This document shows positions 32,921 through 42,726 of a DNA stretch of 64,000 bases, piece by piece (position 1 is the stretch's first letter; each line of letters begins with the position of its first letter). The DNA lies in the NCBI GenBank assembly GCA_902800435.1, contig CADCEQ010000011.1, forward strand, positions 35,191 through 99,190, written 5' to 3'. The notes beneath the pieces were generated by a model. The model was not told where the DNA came from. It saw nothing but the letters and a program-made list of their open reading frames with translations, and made no database searches. A program made the position numbers and the translations under genes. The stretch comes from an uncultured Prevotellaceae bacterium (GTDB lineage: Bacteria > Bacteroidota > Bacteroidia > Bacteroidales > Bacteroidaceae).

Positions 32921-35900
32921 CTATTGTAACGTTACGCCCATCAAGCCTATCACCACGTCGTTGGAGAGCGTCCGAAGCGTCAGCGAACGCAGTTTCTTGG
33001 CGGGGTTGAGGGGCATACGCAGCAGCTGGGCGGCGCCACCGGGAATCTCCCGGCCATAGACCTCGCGGATGCCGAGAACCTGTCCGAGGTCGCGGCTGAC
33101 GATGGGCCGCCCGTCGTCAGTAGCCTTGCCGAGACAAATGCGGTATGGCCGCGGATCGGTGGTTGAAAATGCCTTGCCGTCGACATAGTAGTCCTGCTCT
33201 ATCGGGCACCAGTTGTCAGGGTTGCGTAGTGTCAGAGTGTCAGTCGAGTTGTCCTGATAGGTGACGACGACAAGACCATTGTCAATACGGCTCTGCATGT
33301 GGTTCGTCGAGCCGGCCATCAGCAGATGGGCCACAGCGGCGCGCCCCTTCAGCGGCACGGTGACAGCATCGGGGTAGTTGTCCCAGAGCGAGGTGTAGAT
33401 GATGTTGCGTCCTTGCTCCGGCGTACGGAACGGTACATTGGCGACAACCATCCTGCCGTTCACGATCAACGAGCGGAAGACCGAGTCGTTGATATCGGCG
33501 GTCAGCTGCGGGTGGCACCACTCGCCGATGCCCTGCGTGGGAATCTGCAGGGTCGTAGTCTGAGGACGGGGCGACAGGTACTGCTGCCTGAAGATGTCGT
33601 CGACGCGGGCATTGAAGTACTTGTCAATCGCCTGGGGGCGGCATTTCCCGTCGGTGGACGGTTCAGCAAGACCTAAGCGTACAATCCGGTTGGCCGCCTC
33701 TTCCTCGCTTGCCTTTCTCTCCTGCAGGAAACGCTCCATCATCTCCTGGGTCACGACGTCGGCCAACCGATAGTGCAGACTGCTATAGTCGGTAGGCACG
33801 ACAAGGGCCTGCTTCGTGGCCGTCGTTCCCTCGACTTCCAGCATACCCGTCTTCGGTCTGTACTGGCGGTAGACAATCTTCAGCGGACGGCTGAAGTTCT
33901 GGGTAATCTCGTAGATGTCCTGACCGTCGCGCCGCTTCATCGTATAGGAGAGATAGGGCGTGGTGACGGTCACGCTGTCCCACTCCAACGGCAGGCAAGG
34001 ACGAAGCACGCACTCGCCATAGAGCGCCTGTGGAACAATGCCGAAAAGGCCCTGCAGCAGCGTGCGGCTGCTGATGCCGATGCAGTCGCCAAAGTCGCGG
34101 TAGCACTCACCGCGGGCCGCATCGTAGCGGCTGATCTGTCCGAAGTTTCCCGGACACTGCCCATAGTACATCTGGTCGAGGATGTTGGCCTTCAGCAGAC
34201 TGAAGCCCTCCTTGGCCCGGCCAGCCTCAAAGAAAGCCAACGCCGTGTGCATCACCTCAGCCGCCGCCACGTTGTTGATGCTCCACGAGTAGGGCAGCCA
34301 GTTAGAGGTTGCAATGGTACTATAACCCGTCTTCTCGACAGGAATATGCGGGATGTTCTGGCTCACCCATTCGGTGGCGTCGTAGGCTTGGCCGGGCGAA
34401 CAGGCACCGCAGTCGACAGGTGTATAGACCGACCAAACGGCGGGACTTTCGTGCAGTCGTTTCAAGCCCATAGCATCCTGATACTCAGCCCAAACACCAC
34501 GACCGTTCAACCAAAGCCGCCGATTCATGGCTTTCAGGATAGCCTCGGCCTCGTCGCGGTAAGATTGCGGATTCTCACCGATGATTTCGGCGATGCGGGC
34601 AGCCAGTTTGTTGCCCCGGTAGTTGTAGGCCGAGCTATGAGTGACCGCCCCACCATTATAATATAAGGCATCCGAAGCCCAGATGCAGCAGTAGGCATCG
34701 TAGAGGTGGTCGCCGTCGGGGTCGTAGTTGCGCTTCTCCCAGGCCAGGTGGCGCGTGATGACGGGCCACATACGGCGCATATAGGCCGTATCGGCATCGT
34801 ACTGGAAGTGCCAAAGCAGCTCGTCGATGTAGTTCAGGTTCATGTCGTAGTGGTGCATCTGGTCGTTGCGCTCAGGATTACGGCAGATGTAGCCGTCGGA
34901 GTACATCTGTGTGCCCCACCGCTTCTCGGCACGCGCCAGGTTCAGCGCTGAGTCCTGAGAGGGATGGGGGATGGTCGGCTCAACGTCAGTCACCTGACTC
35001 TTGGCGTAAGCGTCGAAGTGGCTCACCTGACGGTCGTTCCAGCCGAGAACGTCGCCGACGTAGGCAGCCCGCCAGCCCGCCAGCGGCATGCGCCAGCCGA
35101 TGCAGCCGTGGAGCCACGTCTTGCCGTCCCAGTCGCCGTCGGCAGCCAGGGCCAGCGCTCCTCCCAAGGTATTGATATAGGGGTCGGGGGTTTCGAAGCT
35201 GATGCGGCTGGCCAGCTGACGGAAATGGTTAGCCGCTGCCAGATACTCGGCACCAGCAGTCTGACGCTCAGGCACCCGCAACTGGTTCAGGTCAACCTCA
35301 ATGAACCCCGTCCCGGCATCTAATGGCAGCGTCACCTCCTGCAACACAGGTCCCTTGGCCTCGAAGCATCCGGGCTTGTCGGCCCCTATGTCGCCATTAC
35401 GGTGAAGTTTCGGAATGGCAATGTCAGCCACCCGTCCGTGAATCGTGGCACGGCCCATGAACTGCGGACCGTAGAAACGCCAGATGGCTGCCTCGCGGTC
35501 GGGACACGCCACCACCTCGATAAACAGCTCTGCCCCACCCCATCGAGGATCGCTCAGCCGGTAGGTTCGCTGCCCAGCCTCATAGCAGGCGTCACAATGC
35601 GCTGCAGAATCAAGGGCGACGGACAGGCCGTCCATCTCCAGCGTGAAGCTGATGTTACGATGGTAATTCTTCTTTACCACGGCAAACACCGGGCGGTCGC
35701 TGGTCTCTAACCGCCAATCGGTCGGACTGCCGTAGAGGGCACGGGTGAAGCGGTTGGTACCGTTTTCGCAGACGAAGGCGCCGCCCTTGGGAAAATACTG
35801 CTGACTACGCTCGACCCCAATCTTGTCGAGGTTATAGGATGTCGACTCAATGAAGTCGCCCACCTTCTGCTTCTGTCCGAAGGCGACGATGGCTGTCAGG

Positions 35901-35929
35901 ACTGCTGATAGTAGATATAGTTTTCGCAT
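32921..35929 (-). CDS. DUF4450 protein, six-hairpin glycosidase-like
   Basis: A 1002-residue exported protein (signal MRKLYLLSAVLTAIVAFGQ). The N-terminal ~215 residues are beta-sandwich-like (FVCENGTNRFTRALYGSPTDWRLE). Then comes an alpha/alpha-toroid catalytic-type domain (GWRMPLAGWRAAYVGDVLGWNDRQ, MHHYDMNLNYIDELLWHFQYD, YDAYCCIWASDALYYNGGAVTHSSAYNYR, WLPYSWSINNVAAAEVMHTALAF), then a C-terminal beta domain. The order matches Bacteroidetes DUF4450 proteins, which look like GH78/GH95-type six-hairpin enzymes; the sugar is unknown. The ATG lies 7 bp behind a perfect TTTG-N20-TACCTTTG promoter, so the mRNA is probably leaderless. It is not part of the riboswitch unit that starts just downstream of its 3' end. 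Confidence 0.75.
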   Translation of the reverse strand: MRKLYLLSAVLTAIVAFGQKQKVGDFIESTSYNLDKIGVERSQQYFPKGGAFVCENGTNRFTRALYGSPTDWRLETSDRPVFAVVKKNYHRNISFTLEMDGLSVALDSAAHCDACYEAGQRTYRLSDPRWGGAELFIEVVACPDREAAIWRFYGPQFMGRATIHGRVADIAIPKLHRNGDIGADKPGCFEAKGPVLQEVTLPLDAGTGFIEVDLNQLRVPERQTAGAEYLAAANHFRQLASRISFETPDPYINTLGGALALAADGDWDGKTWLHGCIGWRMPLAGWRAAYVGDVLGWNDRQVSHFDAYAKSQVTDVEPTIPHPSQDSALNLARAEKRWGTQMYSDGYICRNPERNDQMHHYDMNLNYIDELLWHFQYDADTAYMRRMWPVITRHLAWEKRNYDPDGDHLYDAYCCIWASDALYYNGGAVTHSSAYNYRGNKLAARIAEIIGENPQSYRDEAEAILKAMNRRLWLNGRGVWAEYQDAMGLKRLHESPAVWSVYTPVDCGACSPGQAYDATEWVSQNIPHIPVEKTGYSTIATSNWLPYSWSINNVAAAEVMHTALAFFEAGRAKEGFSLLKANILDQMYYGQCPGNFGQISRYDAARGECYRDFGDCIGISSRTLLQGLFGIVPQALYGECVLRPCLPLEWDSVTVTTPYLSYTMKRRDGQDIYEITQNFSRPLKIVYRQYRPKTGMLEVEGTTATKQALVVPTDYSSLHYRLADVVTQEMMERFLQERKASEEEAANRIVRLGLAEPSTDGKCRPQAIDKYFNARVDDIFRQQYLSPRPQTTTLQIPTQGIGEWCHPQLTADINDSVFRSLIVNGRMVVANVPFRTPEQGRNIIYTSLWDNYPDAVTVPLKGRAAVAHLLMAGSTNHMQSRIDNGLVVVTYQDNSTDTLTLRNPDNWCPIEQDYYVDGKAFSTTDPRPYRICLGKATDDGRPIVSRDLGQVLGIREVYGREIPGGAAQLLRMPLNPAKKLRSLTLRTLSNDVVIGLMGVTLQ

Positions 35930-35936
35930 ACGCTTG

Positions 35937-35968
35937 CAAAGGTACGAATAATTCTTGAAACGCGCAAA
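35937..35968 (-). promoter_or_regulatory. Promoter of DUF4450 gene
   Basis: TTTG (35968-35965), exactly 20 bp, TACCTTTG (35944-35937). The ATG follows after 7 bp. Confidence 0.7.
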
Positions 35969-35980
35969 CGATTGGAAACA

Positions 35981-36013
35981 AAAAACGGGACGTCGTCACG
36001 ACGTCCCGTTTTT
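35981..36013. terminator. Strong bidirectional intrinsic terminator
   Basis: AAAAACGGGACGTCG (35981-35995), loop TCA, then CGACGTCCCGTTTTT (35999-36013): a perfect 15-bp stem flanked by A and T runs, so it can stop transcription from either side. It ends the candidate small RNA at 35981-36074 and read-through from groEL. Confidence 0.85.
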
Positions 36014-36074
36014 CAAAAACAAACTACTTAAAAACTAATCTACTAAAACAAATCAAAAATATCTTTCCTTTTCG
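35981..36074 (-). ncRNA. Candidate small RNA between groEL and DUF4450 gene
   Basis: A full-consensus promoter (36111-36080) is followed after about 60 bases of AU-rich sequence by the strong terminator at 35981-36013. No open frame of useful length lies between. The DUF4450 gene has its own equally good promoter past the terminator, so this unit is not simply its leader. The predicted transcript is ~95 nt with a GC-rich 3' hairpin and U tail, the form of many trans-acting bacterial sRNAs. It could instead be an attenuated leader of the DUF4450 gene or a groEL 3' product. No known RNA family is recognised. Confidence 0.45.
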
Positions 36075-36079
36075 GGGTG

Positions 36080-36111
36080 CAAAGTTACAGCATTCTTACG
36101 AATCCTGCAAA
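36080..36111 (-). promoter_or_regulatory. Orphan promoter behind groEL
   Basis: TTTG (36111-36108), 20-bp spacer, TAACTTTG (36087-36080), starting 27 bp past the groEL stop on the same strand. It points at the terminator at 35981-36013. Confidence 0.65.
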
Positions 36112-36137
36112 TCCGCACGTCTCAAAAGCTTTTCAAT

Positions 36138-37820
<1,683 letters not shown>

Positions 37821-38093
37821 TTATTTCTCAATGACAGCCAGCACGTCCGACTGACGCATCATCAGGTACTTCGTGCCCTCGAACTCCAGCTCGGTGCCTG
37901 AGTACTTACCGTAAAGCACTTCGTCGCCTTCCTTCAGGATCATCTGTTCGTCCTTCGTACCCTGTCCTACGGCCTTAATGGTTCCGTGCAAGGGCTTCTC
38001 CTTTGCGGTATCAGGAATGATGATGCCGCCAATCTTCTCTTCTGCCGGTGCGGGCAATACCAACACGCGGTCTGCTAATGGTTTAATGTTCAT
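37821..38093 (-). CDS. groS: 10-kDa co-chaperonin GroES
   Basis: A 90-residue GroEL lid subunit: [30 protein letters not shown], mobile loop [13 protein letters not shown], and [34 protein letters not shown]. Full length. It is the first gene of the groES-groEL operon. No TAnnTTTG box is found upstream; a sigma-54-like site at 38155-38139 is the best promoter candidate. Confidence 0.99.
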   Translation of the reverse strand: MNIKPLADRVLVLPAPAEEKIGGIIIPDTAKEKPLHGTIKAVGQGTKDEQMILKEGDEVLYGKYSGTELEFEGTKYLMMRQSDVLAVIEK

Positions 38094-38138
38094 AATACGT
38101 TATGTTTATTAATTGTTTAACATTTCTGCCCTTCTCTA

Positions 38139-38155
38139 TGCGAAAACCGTGCCAA
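38139..38155 (-). promoter_or_regulatory. Sigma-54-like promoter upstream of groES
   Basis: TTGGCACGGTTTTCGCA fits YTGGCACGrNNNTTGCW at all but one defined position. GG (38153-38152) and GC (38141-38140) are at the right 12-bp distance. The expected start is near 38128, giving a ~35-base leader. The TTTTGGCAC half also forms an inverted repeat with GTGCCAAAA across 38149-38180, which might be a separate operator. Confidence 0.45.
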
Positions 38156-38208
38156 AACGTCGCAACTGACATTTTGGCACAAAGAGTTTTTCTAATAAGT
38201 TCAGGTCT

Positions 38209-39546
38209 TTACTGGATATTCACGTTCTTCGTGATACAGTTATCAATCAACGAGGGATCAAAGGCTTGCTTTTCATCCTGCACACTAATGTTCTCGAACG
38301 TGAAACCCGTCAGTTTGTACTTCTCAGATTTACCGACGTCGAAGAAGTTCTTGGTGGTCATCTGGATGTTACGGATCGTGATGTCGTTGCATTGCGACAG
38401 GGGCATGTCCTCACGGTCCTCAGGCTTGAAGAACTGCGTCCAGGGGCGGACAACGAGGAACGAGCCGCACTGGCCGGTGATGTCCTCGACGGTGACGTAT
38501 TCATAGTGCTGGGGCGTGTCGGGGCGCATCTTGAGCCAGAGCACGCGGGTAGCCGACCCGACATGACAGCGGCGCAAGATGACGTTGCGGTCGTGGAGCG
38601 ACTCTGAGCCGAGGGTCAGGCAGCCGTGAACCTTGCCGTAGGTGCAGTCCTCGATGATGATGTTCGAGCAGGGGCCGTTGTTCGCGTCCTTGTCGGCCCA
38701 TGTGCCCTTACCGCCCTTCAGCACGACGGCATCGTCGTTGACGTGCATATAGCATCCGTGAATGAGCACGTTCTTGCAGACGTCGAGGTCGATGGCATCG
38801 CTTGAAGGAGCACCGCGCTTGGGGTCAACGGGCGTGACGTTCTCAGTCGGGGCATAGATAAAGCAGCCAAGATAGCGCACGTTCTCGCAGCGGTAAAGAT
38901 GGTTGGTCCAGAAGGGCGAGTTGATAATCTTCACGTCCTGCACGGTGACATTCTTGCTATTAGATATGTACACGTTGCGCGGGCGCATGGCTTCGAGGTT
39001 GGTGCAGTTGCGGTTGTACTTGCGGCGAATCCAGAACTCCTCCCAGTAGGGCTGGCCGTTGCCGTTGATGGTGCCCGGGCCGGTAATCGTGAAGCCGTCG
39101 CAGCCGTCGGCATTGACCAGGGCGGCAAAGTAGTCGAGCGTCTGTCCCTCCATGCGGGTCTTGACCACGGGGAAGTGCTTGATGCGCGTACTGCCCTGCA
39201 GCTCGCCGCCCTCCTCAATCTTCAGGTGGGTCTTGGGCTTGAAGAAGAGCGAGCCGCTGACGAAAGTTCCGCGCGGAATGACGACCACTCCCCCACCCTC
39301 GGAGGCGCAGCGGTCGATGACGGCCTGCAGCCGCCCGGTCTGCACTTCGCTGCTGTAGCCGTCGACGCCATAGTCGGTCACCACATAGCGCTTCAGCCCT
39401 GCGAGGTCGACGCGCGATGTGTCGCTGAACCACTCGCCGACAGGCGTGCCGTCGGGCCACATTTGCGGGTTTGTCACCTTCTTTTTTCCTGTTGCCGTGA
39501 GACACACCAACGTGAGCAATAACGGCAGAATTTTGCTGATTTTCAT
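38209..39546 (-). CDS. GH28-family pectinase-like enzyme (polygalacturonase fold)
   Basis: A 445-residue exported protein; start at MKISKILPLLLTLVCLTATG (39546). It is a right-handed beta-helix: TDYGVDGYSSEVQTGRLQAVIDRCASEGGGVVVIPRGTFV at the N terminus, DGFTITGPGTINGNGQPYW, VQDVKIINSPFWTNHLYRCENV, then the active-site region SSDAIDLDVCKNVLIHGCYMHVNDDAVVLKGG with the family's Asp cluster, GSES where GHG is common, and RVLWLKM. GH28 enzymes cut galacturonan or rhamnogalacturonan backbones. The variant GSE loop points to an exo-acting or rhamnogalacturonan-type member (inference). It stands alone, with sppA divergent. Confidence 0.85.
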   Translation of the reverse strand: MKISKILPLLLTLVCLTATGKKKVTNPQMWPDGTPVGEWFSDTSRVDLAGLKRYVVTDYGVDGYSSEVQTGRLQAVIDRCASEGGGVVVIPRGTFVSGSLFFKPKTHLKIEEGGELQGSTRIKHFPVVKTRMEGQTLDYFAALVNADGCDGFTITGPGTINGNGQPYWEEFWIRRKYNRNCTNLEAMRPRNVYISNSKNVTVQDVKIINSPFWTNHLYRCENVRYLGCFIYAPTENVTPVDPKRGAPSSDAIDLDVCKNVLIHGCYMHVNDDAVVLKGGKGTWADKDANNGPCSNIIIEDCTYGKVHGCLTLGSESLHDRNVILRRCHVGSATRVLWLKMRPDTPQHYEYVTVEDITGQCGSFLVVRPWTQFFKPEDREDMPLSQCNDITIRNIQMTTKNFFDVGKSEKYKLTGFTFENISVQDEKQAFDPSLIDNCITKNVNIQ

Positions 39547-39630
39547 CGTCTTCTTTGTTTTAGTTATAGTTTTTGTGTGCAAAAATAGCAAATTATTTTG
39601 ATAATTTGATGCTAATTACAAAAAAAGTCG

Positions 39631-39638
39631 TAACTTTG
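39631..39638 (+). promoter_or_regulatory. -7 promoter box of sppA
   Basis: TAACTTTG, 24 bp ahead of the sppA ATG. Confidence 0.5.
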
Positions 39639-39662
39639 TGCCATAATTTATACGCGAACATT

Positions 39663-41447
39663 ATGAAAAGCTTTTTGAAGTACACTCTGGCCACTATTTG
39701 TGGCCTTGTCATTTTTACTTTCATTGCAGGTATTTTCTTCCTGCTGTCGCTGGCAGGTATGGCTGCCTCGGGTACGGCAACGCCATCAGTCAAGAGCAAC
39801 TCCGTCTTCGTGCTGAAGATGAACGGCGCCATCCAGGAGCGCAGCGAGGGCGGCACGCCGCTCGACTTCCTGATGGCACAGGGCGACATGAGCGTCATGG
39901 GACTGGACGACATCCTGGCCAGCATCAAGAAGGCCAAGGAGCATGAAGACATCAAGGGTATTTATTTAGAAGGCGGACTCTCCGAGTTTGACTCACCTGC
40001 TACAGCCCAGCAGGTGCGCGACGCCCTGAAGGACTTCAAGAAGAGCGGCAAGTGGATTATCGCTTATGCCGACAACTATACACAGTCGGGCTATTATGTG
40101 GCCTCGGTGGCCGACAGCGTCATACTCAACAAGACGGGCATGATCGAGCTGAAGGGTATCGGCGGCAAGCGCGAGTTCATGACCGGCCTCTACGAGAAGA
40201 TCGGCGTGAAGTACCAGGCCGTGCGCGTGGGTAAGTACAAGAGCGCCGTCGAGAGCGTCATACGCAAGGACATGAGCCCCGAGAACCGCGAGCAGACAGA
40301 GGCCTACCAAGGGGGCATTTGGAAGCATATGCTCAGCGACATGGCCGAGAGCCGCACGAAACTGAAGGCTGAGCAGATGGACCAGCTGGTGAACGACAGC
40401 ATCCTGGCCTTCGCCGCACCCGACGACTACCTGAAGAGTGGACTCATCGACGCGCTCCGCTATCCTGAGACGGTAAAGGCCACCATCAAGGGCATGCTGG
40501 GCACCGACGACGACATCAACCAACTGCTGCTCGCCGACATGATTGCACTGCCCGACAAGGAGAGCGACAAGGGCGACGAGGTGGCCGTCTACTACGCCTA
40601 CGGCGAAATCATCGACCAGCAGACCAGCCTCTTCTCCACCGAGCATAACATCATCGGCAAGGAGACCGTCGACGACCTGAACAAACTGGCCAGCGACGAT
40701 AACGTGAAGGCCGTCGTCCTGCGCGTCAACTCACCCGGCGGCAGCGCCGTTGCCTCAGAGCAGATTGCCCACGCCATCACCCAGCTCAAGACCAAGAAGC
40801 CCGTAGTCGTCTCAATGGGTGGTCTGGCAGCCTCGGGCGGCTACATGATCAGTGCCTACGGCGACTACATCTTTGCCGAGCCCACCACCATCACGGGCAG
40901 CATCGGCATCTTCGGCCTTGTACCCAACGTCTCTGAGCTGGTGACAGGCAAGCTCGGCGTCACCTTCGACGGCACCAAAACCAACAAGTACACCGACTTC
41001 GAGGAAAACCTAGTACTCACCAAGGACAACGCCCAGGAAATCAAGTTCATGCAGACCTACGTCGACCGCGGCTATGAGACGTTCCTCAACCTTGTGGCCG
41101 ACGGGCGCAAGATGACCCGCGACGCTGTTCACGAGATAGCCCAGGGCCGCGTGTGGCTTGCCACCGACGCCCTGCCCATCAAGCTCGTCGACAAGCTCGG
41201 CTCGCTCGACGACGCCGTTAAGAAGGCAGCCGAACTGGCCAAGCTCGACGAGTATCACAAGAAGAGCTATCCCGAGCCCGCACCCTGGTACCAGCAGCTG
41301 ATGGACATGAGCGAGAAGAAGGGCACCTACCTCGACGGAGAACTGCGCGAGGTGCTCGGCGAGTTCTATCAGCCCGTGCTCAACGCCCGCCGCGACATGC
41401 AGCGCAACCGCCTGCAGGCCCGACTGCCTTACCTGCTGAACTTCTGA
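39663..41447 (+). CDS. sppA: Signal peptide peptidase SppA, 67-kDa type
   Basis: A 594-residue membrane protease that degrades cleaved signal peptides. Start at MKSFLKYTLATICGLVIF (39663), whose hydrophobic stretch anchors it. Two tandem ClpP-like halves are present. The catalytic Lys is probably Lys193 (GKYKSAVE) and the Ser nucleophile Ser391 (GGLAASGGYMIS), with LRVNSPGGSAVASEQI just before it. The length equals E. coli-type long SppA. An upstream in-frame ATG would place the promoter inside the gene and is rejected. lpxK and thiL follow. Confidence 0.95.
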   Translation: MKSFLKYTLATICGLVIFTFIAGIFFLLSLAGMAASGTATPSVKSNSVFVLKMNGAIQERSEGGTPLDFLMAQGDMSVMGLDDILASIKKAKEHEDIKGIYLEGGLSEFDSPATAQQVRDALKDFKKSGKWIIAYADNYTQSGYYVASVADSVILNKTGMIELKGIGGKREFMTGLYEKIGVKYQAVRVGKYKSAVESVIRKDMSPENREQTEAYQGGIWKHMLSDMAESRTKLKAEQMDQLVNDSILAFAAPDDYLKSGLIDALRYPETVKATIKGMLGTDDDINQLLLADMIALPDKESDKGDEVAVYYAYGEIIDQQTSLFSTEHNIIGKETVDDLNKLASDDNVKAVVLRVNSPGGSAVASEQIAHAITQLKTKKPVVVSMGGLAASGGYMISAYGDYIFAEPTTITGSIGIFGLVPNVSELVTGKLGVTFDGTKTNKYTDFEENLVLTKDNAQEIKFMQTYVDRGYETFLNLVADGRKMTRDAVHEIAQGRVWLATDALPIKLVDKLGSLDDAVKKAAELAKLDEYHKKSYPEPAPWYQQLMDMSEKKGTYLDGELREVLGEFYQPVLNARRDMQRNRLQARLPYLLNF

Positions 41448-41454
41448 ATCACAA

Positions 41455-41500
41455 ACATCGAAACTTCGAAACATCGAATCATCGAAATATCGAGAAATCG
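41455..41500. repeat. AT-rich TCGAAACATCGAA repeat between sppA and lpxK
   Basis: ACATCGAAAC, TTCGAAACATCGAAT, CATCGAAATATCGAGAAATC: four or five near-tandem TCGAAA units. It is the inverse of the repeat at 37791-37820. Confidence 0.55.
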
Positions 41501-41523
41501 ACACCACGTAATCCCCGCAAATC

Positions 41524-42705
41524 TTGGAAGGCGACTTCATCAAAATCAACGAATGGCTGCTGCCGCTTAGCTGGTTCTACGGCTTGGGCGCAAACTTCAG
41601 GAACTTCCTCTTCGAGGTGGGTATTCTGAAGAGCCGTGCCTATAAGACACCCGTCATCTCGGTGGGCAACATCACCGTCGGCGGCACCGGCAAGACGCCC
41701 CACGTGGAATACCTCGTCCGCCTGCTGCAGGACAAGGTGCGCGTGGCCGTACTGAGCCGAGGCTACAAGCGCAAGAGCAGCGGTTTCGTGCTTGCCGGCA
41801 AGGACACGCCAATGGAGCAGATAGGCGACGAGCCGTTCCAGATGAAGCAGAAGTTTCCGGATGTCACGATTGCCGTCGACAAGAAGCGCACACGAGGCAT
41901 CGAACGGCTGACCAGCGAGGAGGCCGACGGCAAGGCCATCGACGTCATACTGCTCGACGACGCCTTCCAGCACCGCTACGTAAAGCCCGGCATCAATATC
42001 CTGCTGGTCGACTACCACCGCCTCATCATCTACGACAAGCTGCTGCCGGCCGGCCGGCTGCGAGAGCCGCTGAAGGGCAAGAACCGCGCCGACATCGTCA
42101 TCGTCACGAAGTGCCCGAAGGAACTGAAGCCAATGGAGTTCCGCGTTATCACCCGCGCCATGGGCCTGTTCCCATACCAGCACCTCTACTTCTCGACGCT
42201 CGAGTACGACCAGCTGCGACCCGTCTTCAAAGAAGCATCGGCAGGCACTATGTCAAGACTGGCTGAGCAGAACGTGCTCCTGCTGACGGGCATCGCCTCG
42301 CCCCGCCAGCTGTTAGAAGACCTGAAGCCGGAGGCTATGAGCATCACGCCGCTGGTATTCCCCGACCACCACAAGTTCCGCCGCACGGACATCAGGCGGC
42401 TCAACGAGGCATTCGAGGCAATGCCATCGCCCAAGTGCATCGTCACTACCGAGAAGGACGCCACACGACTGATGGTTGCCGAGGGACTGAGCGACGAGGT
42501 CAGGCGCAGCCTCTACGTACAGCCTGTGCGCATCAAATTCATGTCTGATCAAGAGGAATCGTTCAACCAGAACATCATCGGCTACATCACGAAGAATTCC
42601 AGGAAGAGCATTCTGGGGAAGCCCAAGGAAGAGCACAAGCCGAAGGCCAGCGCCACCGCCCCAAGCGCCGACAAGCCCCGCACCATCAGCTTCAAGAGTT
42701 ACTGA
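41524..42705 (+). CDS. lpxK: Tetraacyldisaccharide 4'-kinase LpxK
   Basis: A 393-residue lipid A enzyme that phosphorylates the 4' position of the disaccharide. P-loop GNITVGGTGKTP at 48-59, RGYKRKSSGFVL, GDEPFQMKQKFPDVTIAVDKKR, and LLDDAFQHRYVKPGINILLVD. The start is read as TTG 41524: an in-frame TAA lies 12 bp upstream and no ATG follows before conserved sequence (LLPLSWFYGLGANFRNFLF). The C-terminal ~35 residues (KPKEEHKPKASATAPSADKP) are a low-complexity tail. It lies 76 bp after sppA. Confidence 0.94.
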   Translation: MEGDFIKINEWLLPLSWFYGLGANFRNFLFEVGILKSRAYKTPVISVGNITVGGTGKTPHVEYLVRLLQDKVRVAVLSRGYKRKSSGFVLAGKDTPMEQIGDEPFQMKQKFPDVTIAVDKKRTRGIERLTSEEADGKAIDVILLDDAFQHRYVKPGINILLVDYHRLIIYDKLLPAGRLREPLKGKNRADIVIVTKCPKELKPMEFRVITRAMGLFPYQHLYFSTLEYDQLRPVFKEASAGTMSRLAEQNVLLLTGIASPRQLLEDLKPEAMSITPLVFPDHHKFRRTDIRRLNEAFEAMPSPKCIVTTEKDATRLMVAEGLSDEVRRSLYVQPVRIKFMSDQEESFNQNIIGYITKNSRKSILGKPKEEHKPKASATAPSADKPRTISFKSY

Positions 42706-42726
42706 CAAGCATCAAGACAAACCACA

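Noticed and set aside
38172..38188. Second sigma-54 site on the plus strand (TTGGCACAAAGAGTTTT)
   Set aside because: The -12 GC is missing and it points away from groES toward the 3' end of the GH28 gene.
42706..42726. Thiamine riboswitch upstream of thiL
   Set aside because: The gap is 21 bp and the gene is read from the lpxK side; no TPP-aptamer sequence.
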